A DNA stretch of 64,000 nucleotides from Tropicimonas_B omnivorans. GTDB taxonomy: Bacteria; Pseudomonadota; Alphaproteobacteria; Rhodobacterales; Rhodobacteraceae. The DNA lies in assembly GCF_031846565.1 (NCBI RefSeq), contig NZ_JAVRHL010000001.1, forward strand, positions 248,001 through 312,000, given 5' to 3'. The translations under genes and the position numbers were made by a program. Shown piece by piece: positions 1 to 8,283 of this stretch (positions are counted from its first letter, which is position 1; every line of letters starts with the position of its first letter). The notes beneath the pieces were generated by a model. It searched no databases and was not told where the DNA came from. It worked only from the letters and a program-made list of their open reading frames with translations.

Positions 1-499
1 CGGGCCCCGGCATTTCCGGCATCGGACCTCGTTCGAGATAGGTGCCGAGAGCGACGTAGCTGTGCGTCGAACGCACCCCTTCGATGTCCTGTATCCGCAA
101 GAGGAGCCTTTCCAGCCCCGCCGGACCGCTGCACCGAAGCTTCAGGATCAGGCACGCGTCCCCGGCAACCGTGTGGATCTCTTCCACATCGGCCAGGCTG
201 CGCAGCGCTTCTATCGGAGCCGTCATGCCCCAGCCCTCGGTCATGACGTGAACGAAGGCGAGGAGCGGGCATCCGATCCGTTCGCCATCAAGCCGTGCGA
301 CGGTCTGGCGAATGACGCCGTCACGCCGCAGACGTTTGACGCGTTCGTGGACCGCGGGCGGAGACAGATGAACAGCCTCGGACAGCTCGGCGTAGGAGCG
401 ATCCGCCCGCTCGGCCAGAAGCCTTAACAGCATTCGGTCGATCCGGTCGAGTCCGGACGGATGGGAGGTGGATGTTCGAATGCCCTTCGTTTCTGCCAT
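1..499 (-). CDS. Lrp/AsnC family transcriptional regulator (3' end beyond window)
   Basis: Reading from an ATG at 499 leftward, the frame stays open for 166 codons to the edge. The N-terminal third is a winged helix-turn-helix (DRIDRMLLRLLAERADRSY followed by ELSEAVHLSPPAVHERVKRL). After it comes a ligand-binding RAM/ACT-like domain with the typical stretches VEEIHTVAGD and LERLLLRIQDIEGV. Family members are usually 150-165 residues, so only the last few codons should be missing. It is transcribed divergently from the MFS transporter at 553, with 53 bases between the starts. That suggests it controls the transporter, probably in response to an amino acid, but the ligand cannot be read from sequence. 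Confidence 0.9.
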   Translation of the reverse strand, partial: MAETKGIRTSTSHPSGLDRIDRMLLRLLAERADRSYAELSEAVHLSPPAVHERVKRLRRDGVIRQTVARLDGERIGCPLLAFVHVMTEGWGMTAPIEALRSLADVEEIHTVAGDACLILKLRCSGPAGLERLLLRIQDIEGVRSTHSYVALGTYLERGPMPEMPGP

Positions 500-552
500 T
501 CCGAACCCCGCTTTTCCTTGAACCGGTGGAGATCGCCACGCGATCATGCCGT

Positions 553-1716
553 ATGTCATACAGCAATACCCCGACCGAGACGAACCACCTTCTATTCCGG
601 CTGCGCGTTCCCGTCCTCCTGATGGGCGTGATGATGGTGGGCGCGAACTCGTTCGTTCTCAGCCCGATCCTGTCCAACGTCGCGGCGGGTCTCGCCGCAG
701 AGCCCGCGCAGGTGGCATGGGCGATCTCCGCCTTCGGTGGAGCCACGGCCCTCTCCGCGCTCGGCTTCGCCACGGCGATCGACCGATGGCCCGCCGGCCA
801 TGTCCTGGGGAGCGGGGCGCTCCTTCTGGCCGTGGCGCAGGCTCTGAGCGGCATGAGTGCGGGGTGGGTCTGGCTCTGCGCGGCGCAAACCGTTGCCGGG
901 CTCGCGACAGGCGTCCTGCTGCCCGGTGCCTACGCAACCACCGCCGCGACCGCGCCGGAGGGCCGCGCGCCCGCCCGGCTGGGCGTCGTGATGACGGGAT
1001 GGGCGGTCTCCCTGGTTCTGGCAGTGCCCCTGGCGGCGTTCGTCGCGGAGCATTCGGGGTGGCGGATGGTCTACGCCCTGCTCTCGGGGGCATCCCTGCT
1101 GACGGCGGTGGGACTGTTCGTGACCTTGCCCCGTATCGTCAAAGCCGCCTCCATCCGCACCGGCCCCATTCAGGCTGCCAAGCTTCCGGGGGTGGCGACC
1201 CTTCTGGTGATCATGTTCGCCTACATGACGGCATTCTACGGCAGCTTCGCATTCTACGGCGAGGGCTTGCGAAACGCCTTCGGCATGGATGCCCAGGGCG
1301 CAGGGCTGTTCGTCCTAGCCTACGGGATTGGTTTCGGAGCGGCCGGCATGGGGCTGGGATTCGTGGCGCCGCGAATTTCCAGAGGCTACATGCTCGCCAT
1401 CTTTCTCTGCCTCGTGGTGAGCTACGCGGGGTGGCGCTTTGCACTGACGTCGTCGGTACTGGCATTCCTCGCCGCCATCGTCTGGGGCGGGTTGAACCAG
1501 CTGGGGCTGAATGCCCTCGTGGTCTCCCTCAACCGGCAGGCACAGGCGGCGCGCGGCGCAGTGATGGGCCTCAACAGCGCTGTCACCTACTCGGCCGTCT
1601 TCGCAGGACCCGCGATCATGGCGCCGCTCTATACCGCCTTGGGGTTTGCAGGCGTCACCCTCGTCTCCGCGATGTGCGTGTCCGCCGGGGCCGTGCTCGC
1701 CTGGCGATCCTTCTGA
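553..1716 (+). CDS. MFS transporter, drug/metabolite exporter type
   Basis: A 387-residue polytopic membrane protein with about 12 hydrophobic segments, beginning near LLFRLRVPVLLMGVMMVGAN. It has the small-residue-rich helices of the DHA1-type major facilitator family (for example VAWAISAFGGATALSALGFA and LATGVLLPGAYATTAA). I start it at the ATG giving MSYSNTPTETN; an in-frame ATG at 472 would overlap the divergent regulator's start and adds a non-membrane leader. It faces an Lrp/AsnC regulator, an arrangement common for amino-acid or drug exporters. Substrate unknown. Confidence 0.85.
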   Translation: MSYSNTPTETNHLLFRLRVPVLLMGVMMVGANSFVLSPILSNVAAGLAAEPAQVAWAISAFGGATALSALGFATAIDRWPAGHVLGSGALLLAVAQALSGMSAGWVWLCAAQTVAGLATGVLLPGAYATTAATAPEGRAPARLGVVMTGWAVSLVLAVPLAAFVAEHSGWRMVYALLSGASLLTAVGLFVTLPRIVKAASIRTGPIQAAKLPGVATLLVIMFAYMTAFYGSFAFYGEGLRNAFGMDAQGAGLFVLAYGIGFGAAGMGLGFVAPRISRGYMLAIFLCLVVSYAGWRFALTSSVLAFLAAIVWGGLNQLGLNALVVSLNRQAQAARGAVMGLNSAVTYSAVFAGPAIMAPLYTALGFAGVTLVSAMCVSAGAVLAWRSF

Positions 1717-1783
1717 GCGGCCCGTGAGTCGGAGCAGGCGTGCACGGGACGGGGTGCAGGGAGCGATCCGTCCCGCCGCCTCG

Positions 1784-2851
1784 TCAGAAGAGCCCGGTTC
1801 CGTCCGTTGCGACATACCCGTGCAGGGTCCGCCAGCCGGCCTCCCCGTTGATCGTCTCGAGAAGAACGCGGTCGATCACGCCGGACAGGTCGGACCCCTT
1901 CGCCGTCCCGAAGCCGATCATGACCGGATCGAGAACGGTGGCCTGGACGTCGAAGCTGAAGCCGCCGTCGTCGATGCTCGCCTCCAGCCCGAGCCGCTCG
2001 CCGGCGGCGATCTCGATATCGCCCGCGTCGAGCGCCTCCAGCATCAGGGTCATGTCGGTGTAGGGGCGCAGGTCGTCCACCCGGTCTTCGAGGAACGCCT
2101 CGGCGTTGCTGCCTTCGATCACGCCGATGGTGCGGCCGGGAAGATTCTCGGACAGGTTCGTGCCGCCGGTATCGGCCAGCGTCACGATGGTGGCCGTCAG
2201 GGCGGAACTCACGGCAAGACCGACGAGCATCCAGAGCATCGCGACGGCCCGCCCGGTAAAGGTGATCGGCGCCTTGTCCCCGTAGCCGATGGTCGTCAGC
2301 GTCACGCCGGCCCACCAGAACCCGTCCCCGAGGCCCCGGAGCGGCCTGCGGCTGAACATCTCCTCGTTCTTGCGCCGCTCGATGGCCCAGAGAACGGCGC
2401 CGACGGCCAGCAGAAGCGCGGACAGGGCGAGCACGACGCGCAGGAAATCGAGGGAGAGCAACCCCGTCACGACGGGCAGGATCGATGAGCGCTCCGGCGT
2501 CGCGAGGCCAAGCTTGGCGGTATGGATCGGGAGGGACACATCGATCCGGTCGAGCACGGACAGCGAGGCCGGGACCGGCATGGCCAGATCGACATCGCCC
2601 GCTTCCACGGCCCCGACGATCTCGGAGGGATCAAGCGGGACGAGATCGTAGGCCACGCCCTCCCGCTCGGCGATCAGCCGCCAGATCTCGGGTGCCAGAC
2701 CCATCCAGGCCTCGTCACCGGTCTGGGTGGCGTAGGGCGCCATCTCGGTCACGCCGACGCGGACGGGCCGGTCTGCCCGGCCACTATCCTCCTGCGCAGC
2801 GGCCATGCCGGCAAGGCCCAGAAGGGCAACGACGATCAGCGCAAAACGCAT
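1784..2851 (-). CDS. Glutamate-receptor-like potassium channel (GluR0 type)
   Basis: 355 residues. A signal peptide (residues 1-20, ending MAAAQ) precedes a periplasmic solute-binding lobe S1 (about 30-125), which contains the GLAPEIWRLIA helix and an arginine in the usual ligand-carboxylate position (LSVLDRIDVS). A channel module follows: TM1 about 135-157, a re-entrant pore loop with potassium filter TTIGYGD at 186-192, and a last TM about 200-226. The second binding lobe S2 (about 230-345) completes the receptor. This order is that of bacterial ionotropic glutamate receptors such as cyanobacterial GluR0. It lies 11 bases downstream of rlmN, so is probably co-transcribed. The agonist is unknown; amino acids are the family precedent. 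Confidence 0.88.
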   Translation of the reverse strand: MRFALIVVALLGLAGMAAAQEDSGRADRPVRVGVTEMAPYATQTGDEAWMGLAPEIWRLIAEREGVAYDLVPLDPSEIVGAVEAGDVDLAMPVPASLSVLDRIDVSLPIHTAKLGLATPERSSILPVVTGLLSLDFLRVVLALSALLLAVGAVLWAIERRKNEEMFSRRPLRGLGDGFWWAGVTLTTIGYGDKAPITFTGRAVAMLWMLVGLAVSSALTATIVTLADTGGTNLSENLPGRTIGVIEGSNAEAFLEDRVDDLRPYTDMTLMLEALDAGDIEIAAGERLGLEASIDDGGFSFDVQATVLDPVMIGFGTAKGSDLSGVIDRVLLETINGEAGWRTLHGYVATDGTGLF

Positions 2852-2862
2852 GCAACCGGCCC

Positions 2863-4041
2863 TCAGGATGCCGCCGCCTCGGCGCCGGGCCGCGCCCGCT
2901 TCGCACGTTCGCTCGCGCTCTTGAGCTGGCCGCAGGCGGCCATGATGTCCTCCCCGCGCGGGGTGCGGATCGGGCTGGCGTACCCGGCCTTGTAGACGAT
3001 GTCGGCGAAGGCGCGGATCCGGTTGTTGGACGAGCGCCCATAGGGCGCGCCGGGCCAGGGGTTGAACGGAATGAGGTTGATCTTGGCCGGGATGCCCTCG
3101 ATCAGCTTCACGAGCCGCCGCGCATCCTCGTCGCTGTCGTTCACGCCGTCGAGCATGACGTATTCGAAGGTGATCCGCTCGCTGTTCGAAAGCTTGGGAT
3201 AGGCCTTCAGGGCCGCCAGCAGCTCCCCGATATTCCACTTCTTGTTGATCGGCACGAGCGTGTCGCGCACCTCGTCCGTCGTCGCGTGGAAGGAGACGGC
3301 GAGAAGGCAGCCGATCTCCTCCGCCGTCCGCGCGATGGCGGGGACGACGCCGGAGGTGGACAGCGTGATGCGGCGGCGGGAGAGGCTGATGCCCTCGCCG
3401 TCCATCGCGATCTTCATCGCGTCCCGCACGTTCTCGAAATTGTAGAGCGGCTCCCCCATGCCCATCAGCACGACATTGGACAGGAGCCGCTGCTCGTCCT
3501 TCGGCTGACGGCCGGGCTCGGGCCATTCGCCGAGATCGTCCCGCGCCAGCATGATCTGTCCCACGATCTCGCCGGGGGTCAGGTTGCGCACGAGGCGTTG
3601 GGTGCCGGTATGGCAGAACGAACAGGTGAGCGTGCAGCCGACCTGGCTGGAGATGCAGAGCGTCCCGCGGGACTCTTCGGGAATGTAGACCGTCTCCACC
3701 TCGTGCCCCCCGGCGATGCGGACGAGATACTTCCGCGTCCCGTCGGAACTGACCTGGCGGCTGACGATCTCCGGGATCTCGATGGTGAAGTGCTCGGCAA
3801 GCTCGGCACGGTAGGCCTTCGCGAGGTTGGTCATCTCGCCAAAGTCCCGCACGCCCTTCTGGTAGATCCACTGCCAGAGCTGGCCGGTGCGCATCTTCGC
3901 CTGCTTCTCGGGGGTGCCGGCGGCGATGAGCGCCTCCCTCAGGCCATCGCGCGTCAGGCCGACGAGGTTCAGCCGTTCGCCGGCCTCCACCTTGCGGGGG
4001 ATGGTCAGGACGTCCTGAGTGATCGGCGTGGTGACAGTCAT
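2863..4041 (-). CDS. rlmN: 23S rRNA (adenine-2503-C2)/tRNA A37 methyltransferase RlmN
   Basis: 392 residues, radical SAM dual-specificity RNA methyltransferase acting on A2503 of 23S rRNA and A37 of some tRNAs. The cluster motif C136-x3-C140-x2-C143 lies in SQVGCTLTCSFCHTGTQ. The glycine-rich VLMGMGEPLYNFENV and RRITLSTSGVVP stretches of the family are present, as is the late cysteine of MAACGQLK that acts in the methyl-transfer mechanism. The ATG at 4041 gives the normal length. The secreted IalB-like gene lies upstream on the same strand and the channel gene directly downstream. Confidence 0.97.
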   Translation of the reverse strand: MTVTTPITQDVLTIPRKVEAGERLNLVGLTRDGLREALIAAGTPEKQAKMRTGQLWQWIYQKGVRDFGEMTNLAKAYRAELAEHFTIEIPEIVSRQVSSDGTRKYLVRIAGGHEVETVYIPEESRGTLCISSQVGCTLTCSFCHTGTQRLVRNLTPGEIVGQIMLARDDLGEWPEPGRQPKDEQRLLSNVVLMGMGEPLYNFENVRDAMKIAMDGEGISLSRRRITLSTSGVVPAIARTAEEIGCLLAVSFHATTDEVRDTLVPINKKWNIGELLAALKAYPKLSNSERITFEYVMLDGVNDSDEDARRLVKLIEGIPAKINLIPFNPWPGAPYGRSSNNRIRAFADIVYKAGYASPIRTPRGEDIMAACGQLKSASERAKRARPGAEAAAS

Positions 4042-4167
4042 GGCGGCACATCCCCGGATGGGCCCGGAAGGGCGGTTGCGAAGCGGGTTACATAAACGAT
4101 TTGACGCGCCGAGTCCAAAGAGGATCGGCGCGCGAGCCGCACGGGATGCGGCGGTGTCAGCGATAAT

Positions 4168-4189
4168 GCGGGGCGTTCAGGCGCCCCGC
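4168..4189 (-). terminator. Hairpin after the ialB-like gene
   Basis: A perfect 8-bp stem (GCGGGGCG with CGCCCCGC) and 6-nt loop lies 13 bases past the stop of the IalB-like gene in its direction of transcription. There is no real U-tract (the downstream strand reads ATTATCGC), so it may only attenuate read-through towards rlmN. Confidence 0.5.
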
Positions 4190-4202
4190 CCCGGACCGGG
4201 CG

Positions 4203-4727
4203 CTACTGGTTGCAGCGGGTTTCGGCTTCCTGCATCGCGGCCGTGAAGCCCATCAGCGAGAAGGTGTCCTGCGTCTGCGTCCCGCGGCTGGAGCGCGCCG
4301 TCAGCTGAGCTTCCGCCCCGCGGCGGAGCGAGGCCATGATCGCGGCGTCGTCCTCGGCGGAGGCGGGCCAGGCCCACTCCCCTTCGGTGAAGAGCTCGTA
4401 AGTCGTCCCGCCGATATCCATGCTCACGGTGGAGCCGTTGGCGAACGGGTATCCACCCGTGAAGCTGATCTCGCCGTCGCCGGCACCGGGCCGGAACGTG
4501 ACGAAGAGGAGGATGTCCCCGCGGCGCACGGCCACGACCTGCCCGTCCCGCGAGTTCACCGTCTCCTTGGGCGCCGAGACGCCCCAGCATTCGGTTGGAT
4601 TGTCCTCCACGAACACCGACCAGTCGGTCTCCGCGGCGACACGGTTTGTAGATTCCTGGGCGGTGGCATTGCCCGCGCCGAGTGCGACCGCCATGGCGAG
4701 CGCACCGGATACGATCCGAAACGTCAT
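4203..4727 (-). CDS. Invasion-associated locus B (IalB) family secreted protein
   Basis: 174 residues. I start it at the ATG at 4727, which gives a clean signal peptide (MTFRIVSGALAMAVALGAG, cleavage after NATA). The longer in-frame start at 4796 would bury that signal behind charged residues. The mature protein has the IalB-family layout: WSVF near the N-terminus, a cysteine in ECWGVSAPKE, a beta-rich middle with ISFTGGYPFANGS, and a C-terminal cysteine (AETRCNQ) that may pair with the first. IalB was named for Bartonella erythrocyte invasion, but homologues are widespread in free-living alphaproteobacteria and their role there is unknown. It precedes rlmN. Confidence 0.8.
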   Translation of the reverse strand: MTFRIVSGALAMAVALGAGNATAQESTNRVAAETDWSVFVEDNPTECWGVSAPKETVNSRDGQVVAVRRGDILLFVTFRPGAGDGEISFTGGYPFANGSTVSMDIGGTTYELFTEGEWAWPASAEDDAAIMASLRRGAEAQLTARSSRGTQTQDTFSLMGFTAAMQEAETRCNQ

Positions 4728-4892
4728 TGGTCTTGCAGCCTCCAGCTGTCTCTGCCTCATGTCTGCCCGCCCGTCGCGGTCCTTGTGGACTCTCATCGGA
4801 AAAGCGGGTGGGAAAGCAACCCGATGGCGTTACTGTAACGCAGAATTGGCCGGTTCCGAAAGATGATCCGGCGGAAAACTGCCGGGATCGTG

Positions 4893-5900
4893 ATGTCGGA
4901 CGGAACAAGTGAGAACATGGCTCGGGTCACGCTGACCCGCGGGCCCTTCGACGAATCGGTGCACGAGGGTCGCGTCGCCGTCTGGCGCCACGAAGACGGC
5001 CTCGTCGAGGCGTGGGGAGATCCCGCGCGCACGGTGCTGCCCCGCTCCTCGGTGAAGATGATCCAGGCGCTGCCCCTGATAGAGAGCGGCGCGGCGGAGG
5101 CCGCGGGCCTCGAGGCGCGGCACCTCGCCCTCGCCTGCGCCAGCCACCAGGGCGCGCCGGCGCATACGGCGCTCGTGCGCGAGTGGCTCGGGGCCGAGGG
5201 GCTGGCCGAGGCGGACATGCGCTGCGGCGCGCACTGGCCGCAGGACAGGGCAACGTCGAACGCGCTCGTCCGGTCGGACGGCCGCCCGGACCAGACGCAC
5301 AACAATTGCTCCGGCAAGCATGCAGGGTTTCTTACGCTGAACCGGCGCCTCGGCGGCGGGACCGAGTATGTCGAGCCGGATCACCCGGTTCAGCGGGCGG
5401 TGCGCGCGGCGTTCGAGGAGGTCACGGAGGAGGACAGCCCCGGCTACGGGATCGACGGTTGCTCCGCGCCGAACTTCGCTGCCTCGCTCGAGGGAATCGC
5501 CCGCGCCATGGCGGGCTTCGCCGCCGCCGCAGACGGCGCCGGGAGCGGCGCGCGGGCGGAGGCGCAGGCCCGTCTCGTCCATGCGATGATGGCGCATCCC
5601 CTCCTCGTTGCCGGCGAGGGACGCTGCTGCACCGAGCTGATGAAGGCCGCGAAGGGGCGCGCCGCGGTCAAGACCGGCGCCGAGGGCGTCTTCGTCGCGA
5701 TCATTCCCGAGAAGCGTCTCGGCATCGCGCTGAAGGTGGAGGACGGAGCGACGCGGGCCGCCGAGGCCCTGATCGCCGCTCTCCTCGTGCGTTACGGGAT
5801 CCTCGATGCAGCAGACCCTGCCGCACGGAACCGAATGGCGCCGGTGATGACGAACTGGCGCGGGATCGAGACGGGGACGACGCGGGTGAGCCTCGCCTGA
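4893..5900 (+). CDS. Asparaginase II family protein
   Basis: 335 residues, hydrolysing L-asparagine to aspartate and ammonia if the family assignment holds (the asparaginase II family first described in Rhizobium, unrelated to the E. coli enzymes). Family hallmarks: LPRSSVKMIQALPL near the N-terminus, CASHQGAPAHTALV, NNCSGKHAGFL, GYGIDGCSAPNFA and KTGAEGVFVAII. These carry the conserved serine/lysine and cysteines. I use ATG 4893; ATG 4917 (MARVTLTRG) is equally plausible, since no strong ribosome-binding site decides. Divergent from the IalB-like gene. Confidence 0.9.
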   Translation: MSDGTSENMARVTLTRGPFDESVHEGRVAVWRHEDGLVEAWGDPARTVLPRSSVKMIQALPLIESGAAEAAGLEARHLALACASHQGAPAHTALVREWLGAEGLAEADMRCGAHWPQDRATSNALVRSDGRPDQTHNNCSGKHAGFLTLNRRLGGGTEYVEPDHPVQRAVRAAFEEVTEEDSPGYGIDGCSAPNFAASLEGIARAMAGFAAAADGAGSGARAEAQARLVHAMMAHPLLVAGEGRCCTELMKAAKGRAAVKTGAEGVFVAIIPEKRLGIALKVEDGATRAAEALIAALLVRYGILDAADPAARNRMAPVMTNWRGIETGTTRVSLA

Positions 5901-5917
5901 TCACGCCTCCCGAAGCG

Positions 5918-6310
5918 TCAGGCGGCGGCCATGCCGCTCGGCGTCCGGCCAAGCGGATCCGGCCCGAAGCGGTTCGGCCCGTCCGTGCCGGGCAGGCAGA
6001 ACAGCACCAGAAGGATGATCGCACCGAGCCCCGGGATCAGCGCGAGCAGCAGCCACCAGGCGGACATGTCCCGATCGTGCAGACGCCGCCCGCCGACGCA
6101 GATGCCCGGCAGGAGCACGGCCAGGGACCACAAGAGCGAGATGAGGCCGAAGGTCAGTCCCTGCAGGACGAGCGTCTCGACGAGGTTGAGCACGATCGAC
6201 ACCGCGAAGACGAAGAGGGCGAACCACCAGTACTCGCTCCGGCGCGCGCGACCGGAGATGACGACGTATTTCGCCAGACAGGTCCGGACGGACTCTTCCA
6301 TGCTCATCAT
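5918..6310 (-). CDS. DUF805 family membrane protein
   Basis: 130 residues with the DUF805 pattern: an N-terminal SGRARRSEYWWFALF motif, three or four hydrophobic helices, and GGRRLHDRDMSAWWLLL before the last helices. The C-terminal tail (GPNRFGPDPLG) is also typical. DUF805 proteins are inner-membrane proteins of unknown function. Its ATG overlaps the stop of plsY by four bases (ATGA), so the two are probably translationally coupled. Confidence 0.9.
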   Translation of the reverse strand: MMSMEESVRTCLAKYVVISGRARRSEYWWFALFVFAVSIVLNLVETLVLQGLTFGLISLLWSLAVLLPGICVGGRRLHDRDMSAWWLLLALIPGLGAIILLVLFCLPGTDGPNRFGPDPLGRTPSGMAAA

Positions 6311-6966
6311 AGTCGATTACTTTCCTTGCTCATATGCTCGCCATGGGGTGCCTCTGGGACGCTCTTCCGGCCGATCTTCGGTTCGGTCCCGAGCTTCAGC
6401 CGCGAAATGTTCGCCGCATGACGAATGTAAATCAAGATCGTAAGGGCGATGGAAAGCCATACGCTCTCACCGTTGTCGAGAAACAGCACGTAGATCGCCG
6501 ACAGCGCCGCCGCGACGAGCGCCGCGAGGGAGGAATAGCGCGTCGTCGCCGCCACCAAGAGCCAGGTCGCGCAGCAGGCCAGGCCGACGGGCCATGCCAG
6601 GGCAAGCATCACGCCGAGAAACGTCGCCACGCCCTTCCCGCCGTTGAAGCGTTGCAGCACCGACCAGATGTGCCCCGCGAAGGCAAAGAGGGCCGCGACC
6701 TGGGCGCCGTCCTCCCCCATCAGCGCTCGCGCGATTAGGACCGCCGCCGCGCCCTTGGCCCCGTCGAGCAGCAGCGTGAGCGCGGCGGCGCCCTTGTTCC
6801 CGGTGCGCAGCACGTTCGTCGCGCCGGTATTGCCGGACCCGACCTTGCGCAGGTCCCCCAGCCCGAACACCCGCGCCATGACGACCCCGAACGGCACGGA
6901 GCCCGCGAGGTAGGACAGCAGCGCCGTCACGGCGAGCCAGAGAAGGGGCGTGTCGATCACGGGCAT
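6307..6966 (-). CDS. plsY: Glycerol-3-phosphate acyltransferase PlsY
   Basis: 219 residues, integral membrane enzyme transferring acyl groups from acyl-phosphate to sn-glycerol 3-phosphate, the first step of phospholipid synthesis. The three family motifs are visible: SVPFGVVMAR with RKVGSGNTGATNVLR (motif 1), FAGHIWSVLQRFNGGKGVAT (motif 2), and the late RHAANISRL segment. Five to six hydrophobic helices separate them. It sits downstream of the pyrB-pyrC group on the same strand and is coupled to the DUF805 gene. Confidence 0.95.
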   Translation of the reverse strand: MPVIDTPLLWLAVTALLSYLAGSVPFGVVMARVFGLGDLRKVGSGNTGATNVLRTGNKGAAALTLLLDGAKGAAAVLIARALMGEDGAQVAALFAFAGHIWSVLQRFNGGKGVATFLGVMLALAWPVGLACCATWLLVAATTRYSSLAALVAAALSAIYVLFLDNGESVWLSIALTILIYIRHAANISRLKLGTEPKIGRKSVPEAPHGEHMSKESNRL

Positions 6967-6999
6967 GGTGTCAGGCTCCTGAGGCGCTGGCGGAGAGGA

Positions 7000-8283
7000 T
7001 CATTCGCCGAAAACCCGCTGACCGCCGACCCACGTGCCGAGGACCCGGCCCTCCATCCGCGTGCCGTCGAACGGGGTGTTGCGGGACTTGGAGCGCAGGG
7101 CGAACCGATCGAGCACGAACGGCGCATCGGGATCGAAGAGCACGAGATCCGCAGGAGCGCCCTTCGACAGACGCCCGGCCTCGAGACCGAGACGCTTCGC
7201 GGGGTTCGTGGACATCGCCCGGAAAAGCTGCGGCAGGCTCAGCGCACCCGAGTGGTAGAGGCGCATGGCGGCGGGCAGGAGCGTCTCCAGCCCCACGGCG
7301 CCGGACGCGGCCTCCTCGAAGGGCAGGCGCTTGCTCTCCTCGTCCTGCGGCGTGTGGAAGCTCGAGATGGTGTCGATCAGGCCCGACGCCACCGCCTCCA
7401 CGATGGCCTGTCGATCCTCCTCGGAGCGCAGCGGCGGCTTGATCTTGAAGAAGGTGCGGTAATCCCCGACGTCGATCAGGTTCAGCGTGAGGTGGTGGAT
7501 CGAGGTACCGGCGGTGACGTCGAACCCGTTGGCCTTGGCCCGTTCGAGGGACGGCAGGGCGCGGGCGCAGGTGATCTGGTCGGCATGGTACCGCACGCCC
7601 GTCATCTCCACGAGGGAGATATCCCGGTCGAGCCCCATCCGCTCCGCCATCGGCGAGACCATCGACAGGCCCCGGAGCGCGGCGAAGGCGGAGGAGGTCG
7701 CGGACGCGCCGGCCGAGAGTCCCGGCTCCTGCGGGTGGGACACGATGAGCGCGCCGAGCTCGCACGCATAAGCCATGGCGCGGGAGAGGATGCGGGTATT
7801 CGCGATCACGATATCCCCGTCGGTGAAGGCCACCGCCCCGGCATCGCGCAGAAAGGCGATCTCCGTCATCTCGCGTCCCTCGCGGCCCTTGGTCAGCGCC
7901 GCCATCGGGGCGATGCGCACAGGCGCGGCCTCGGCCGCGCGGCGCAGGGCGAATTCGAGCGTCTCCGGGCTGTCGATGGTGGGCAGCGTATCCGGCCGCG
8001 TGACCATCGTCGTCACGCCTCCCGCCGCGGCCGCGCGGCCGGCGGAGCGGAAGCTCTCCTTGTGACGCTCGCCCGGCTCGCAGACCTTGACGCCGAGATC
8101 CACGATCCCCGGTGCCAGGGCGCGCCCGCCGCAGTCGATGCGCGTCTCGCCGCCCTGCGGCTCAGGCGCCGCATCCTGCCCCGTCGCGACGATGCGGCCA
8201 TTCTCCACGAGGAGCCAGCCGCGCGCGTCCGTTCCGGCAACCGGGTCGATCAGTCGGGCGTCGTTGAAGACCGTGCGCGCCAT
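7000..8283 (-). CDS. Dihydroorotase-like protein PyrC', predicted non-catalytic
   Basis: 427 residues, amidohydrolase fold of class I dihydroorotase. The metal-binding DxHxH...R motif is destroyed: where active enzymes have PGF-I-D-x-H-x-H-x-R-E-P-G, this protein reads VDLGVKVCEPG, so the two histidines are Gly64 and Lys66 and the substrate arginine is Cys68. The rest of the barrel, including TSIHHLTLN and APADLVLFDPDAPF, is kept. In several bacteria such pseudo-dihydroorotases hold aspartate transcarbamoylase in an active dodecamer (the Pseudomonas pyrBC' case). It follows pyrB and a small gene with overlapping ends, which fits a structural role. A catalytic dihydroorotase must be elsewhere. 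Confidence 0.88.
   Translation of the reverse strand: MARTVFNDARLIDPVAGTDARGWLLVENGRIVATGQDAAPEPQGGETRIDCGGRALAPGIVDLGVKVCEPGERHKESFRSAGRAAAAGGVTTMVTRPDTLPTIDSPETLEFALRRAAEAAPVRIAPMAALTKGREGREMTEIAFLRDAGAVAFTDGDIVIANTRILSRAMAYACELGALIVSHPQEPGLSAGASATSSAFAALRGLSMVSPMAERMGLDRDISLVEMTGVRYHADQITCARALPSLERAKANGFDVTAGTSIHHLTLNLIDVGDYRTFFKIKPPLRSEEDRQAIVEAVASGLIDTISSFHTPQDEESKRLPFEEAASGAVGLETLLPAAMRLYHSGALSLPQLFRAMSTNPAKRLGLEAGRLSKGAPADLVLFDPDAPFVLDRFALRSKSRNTPFDGTRMEGRVLGTWVGGQRVFGE

Noticed and set aside
1784..4051. 755-codon minus frame as one protein
   Set aside because: Its first part is out of frame over rlmN. The real gene is the 355-codon channel starting at 2851.
7000..8283. Calling this gene a catalytic dihydroorotase
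   Set aside because: The metal-ligand histidines and the substrate arginine are replaced, so only the fold is supported.
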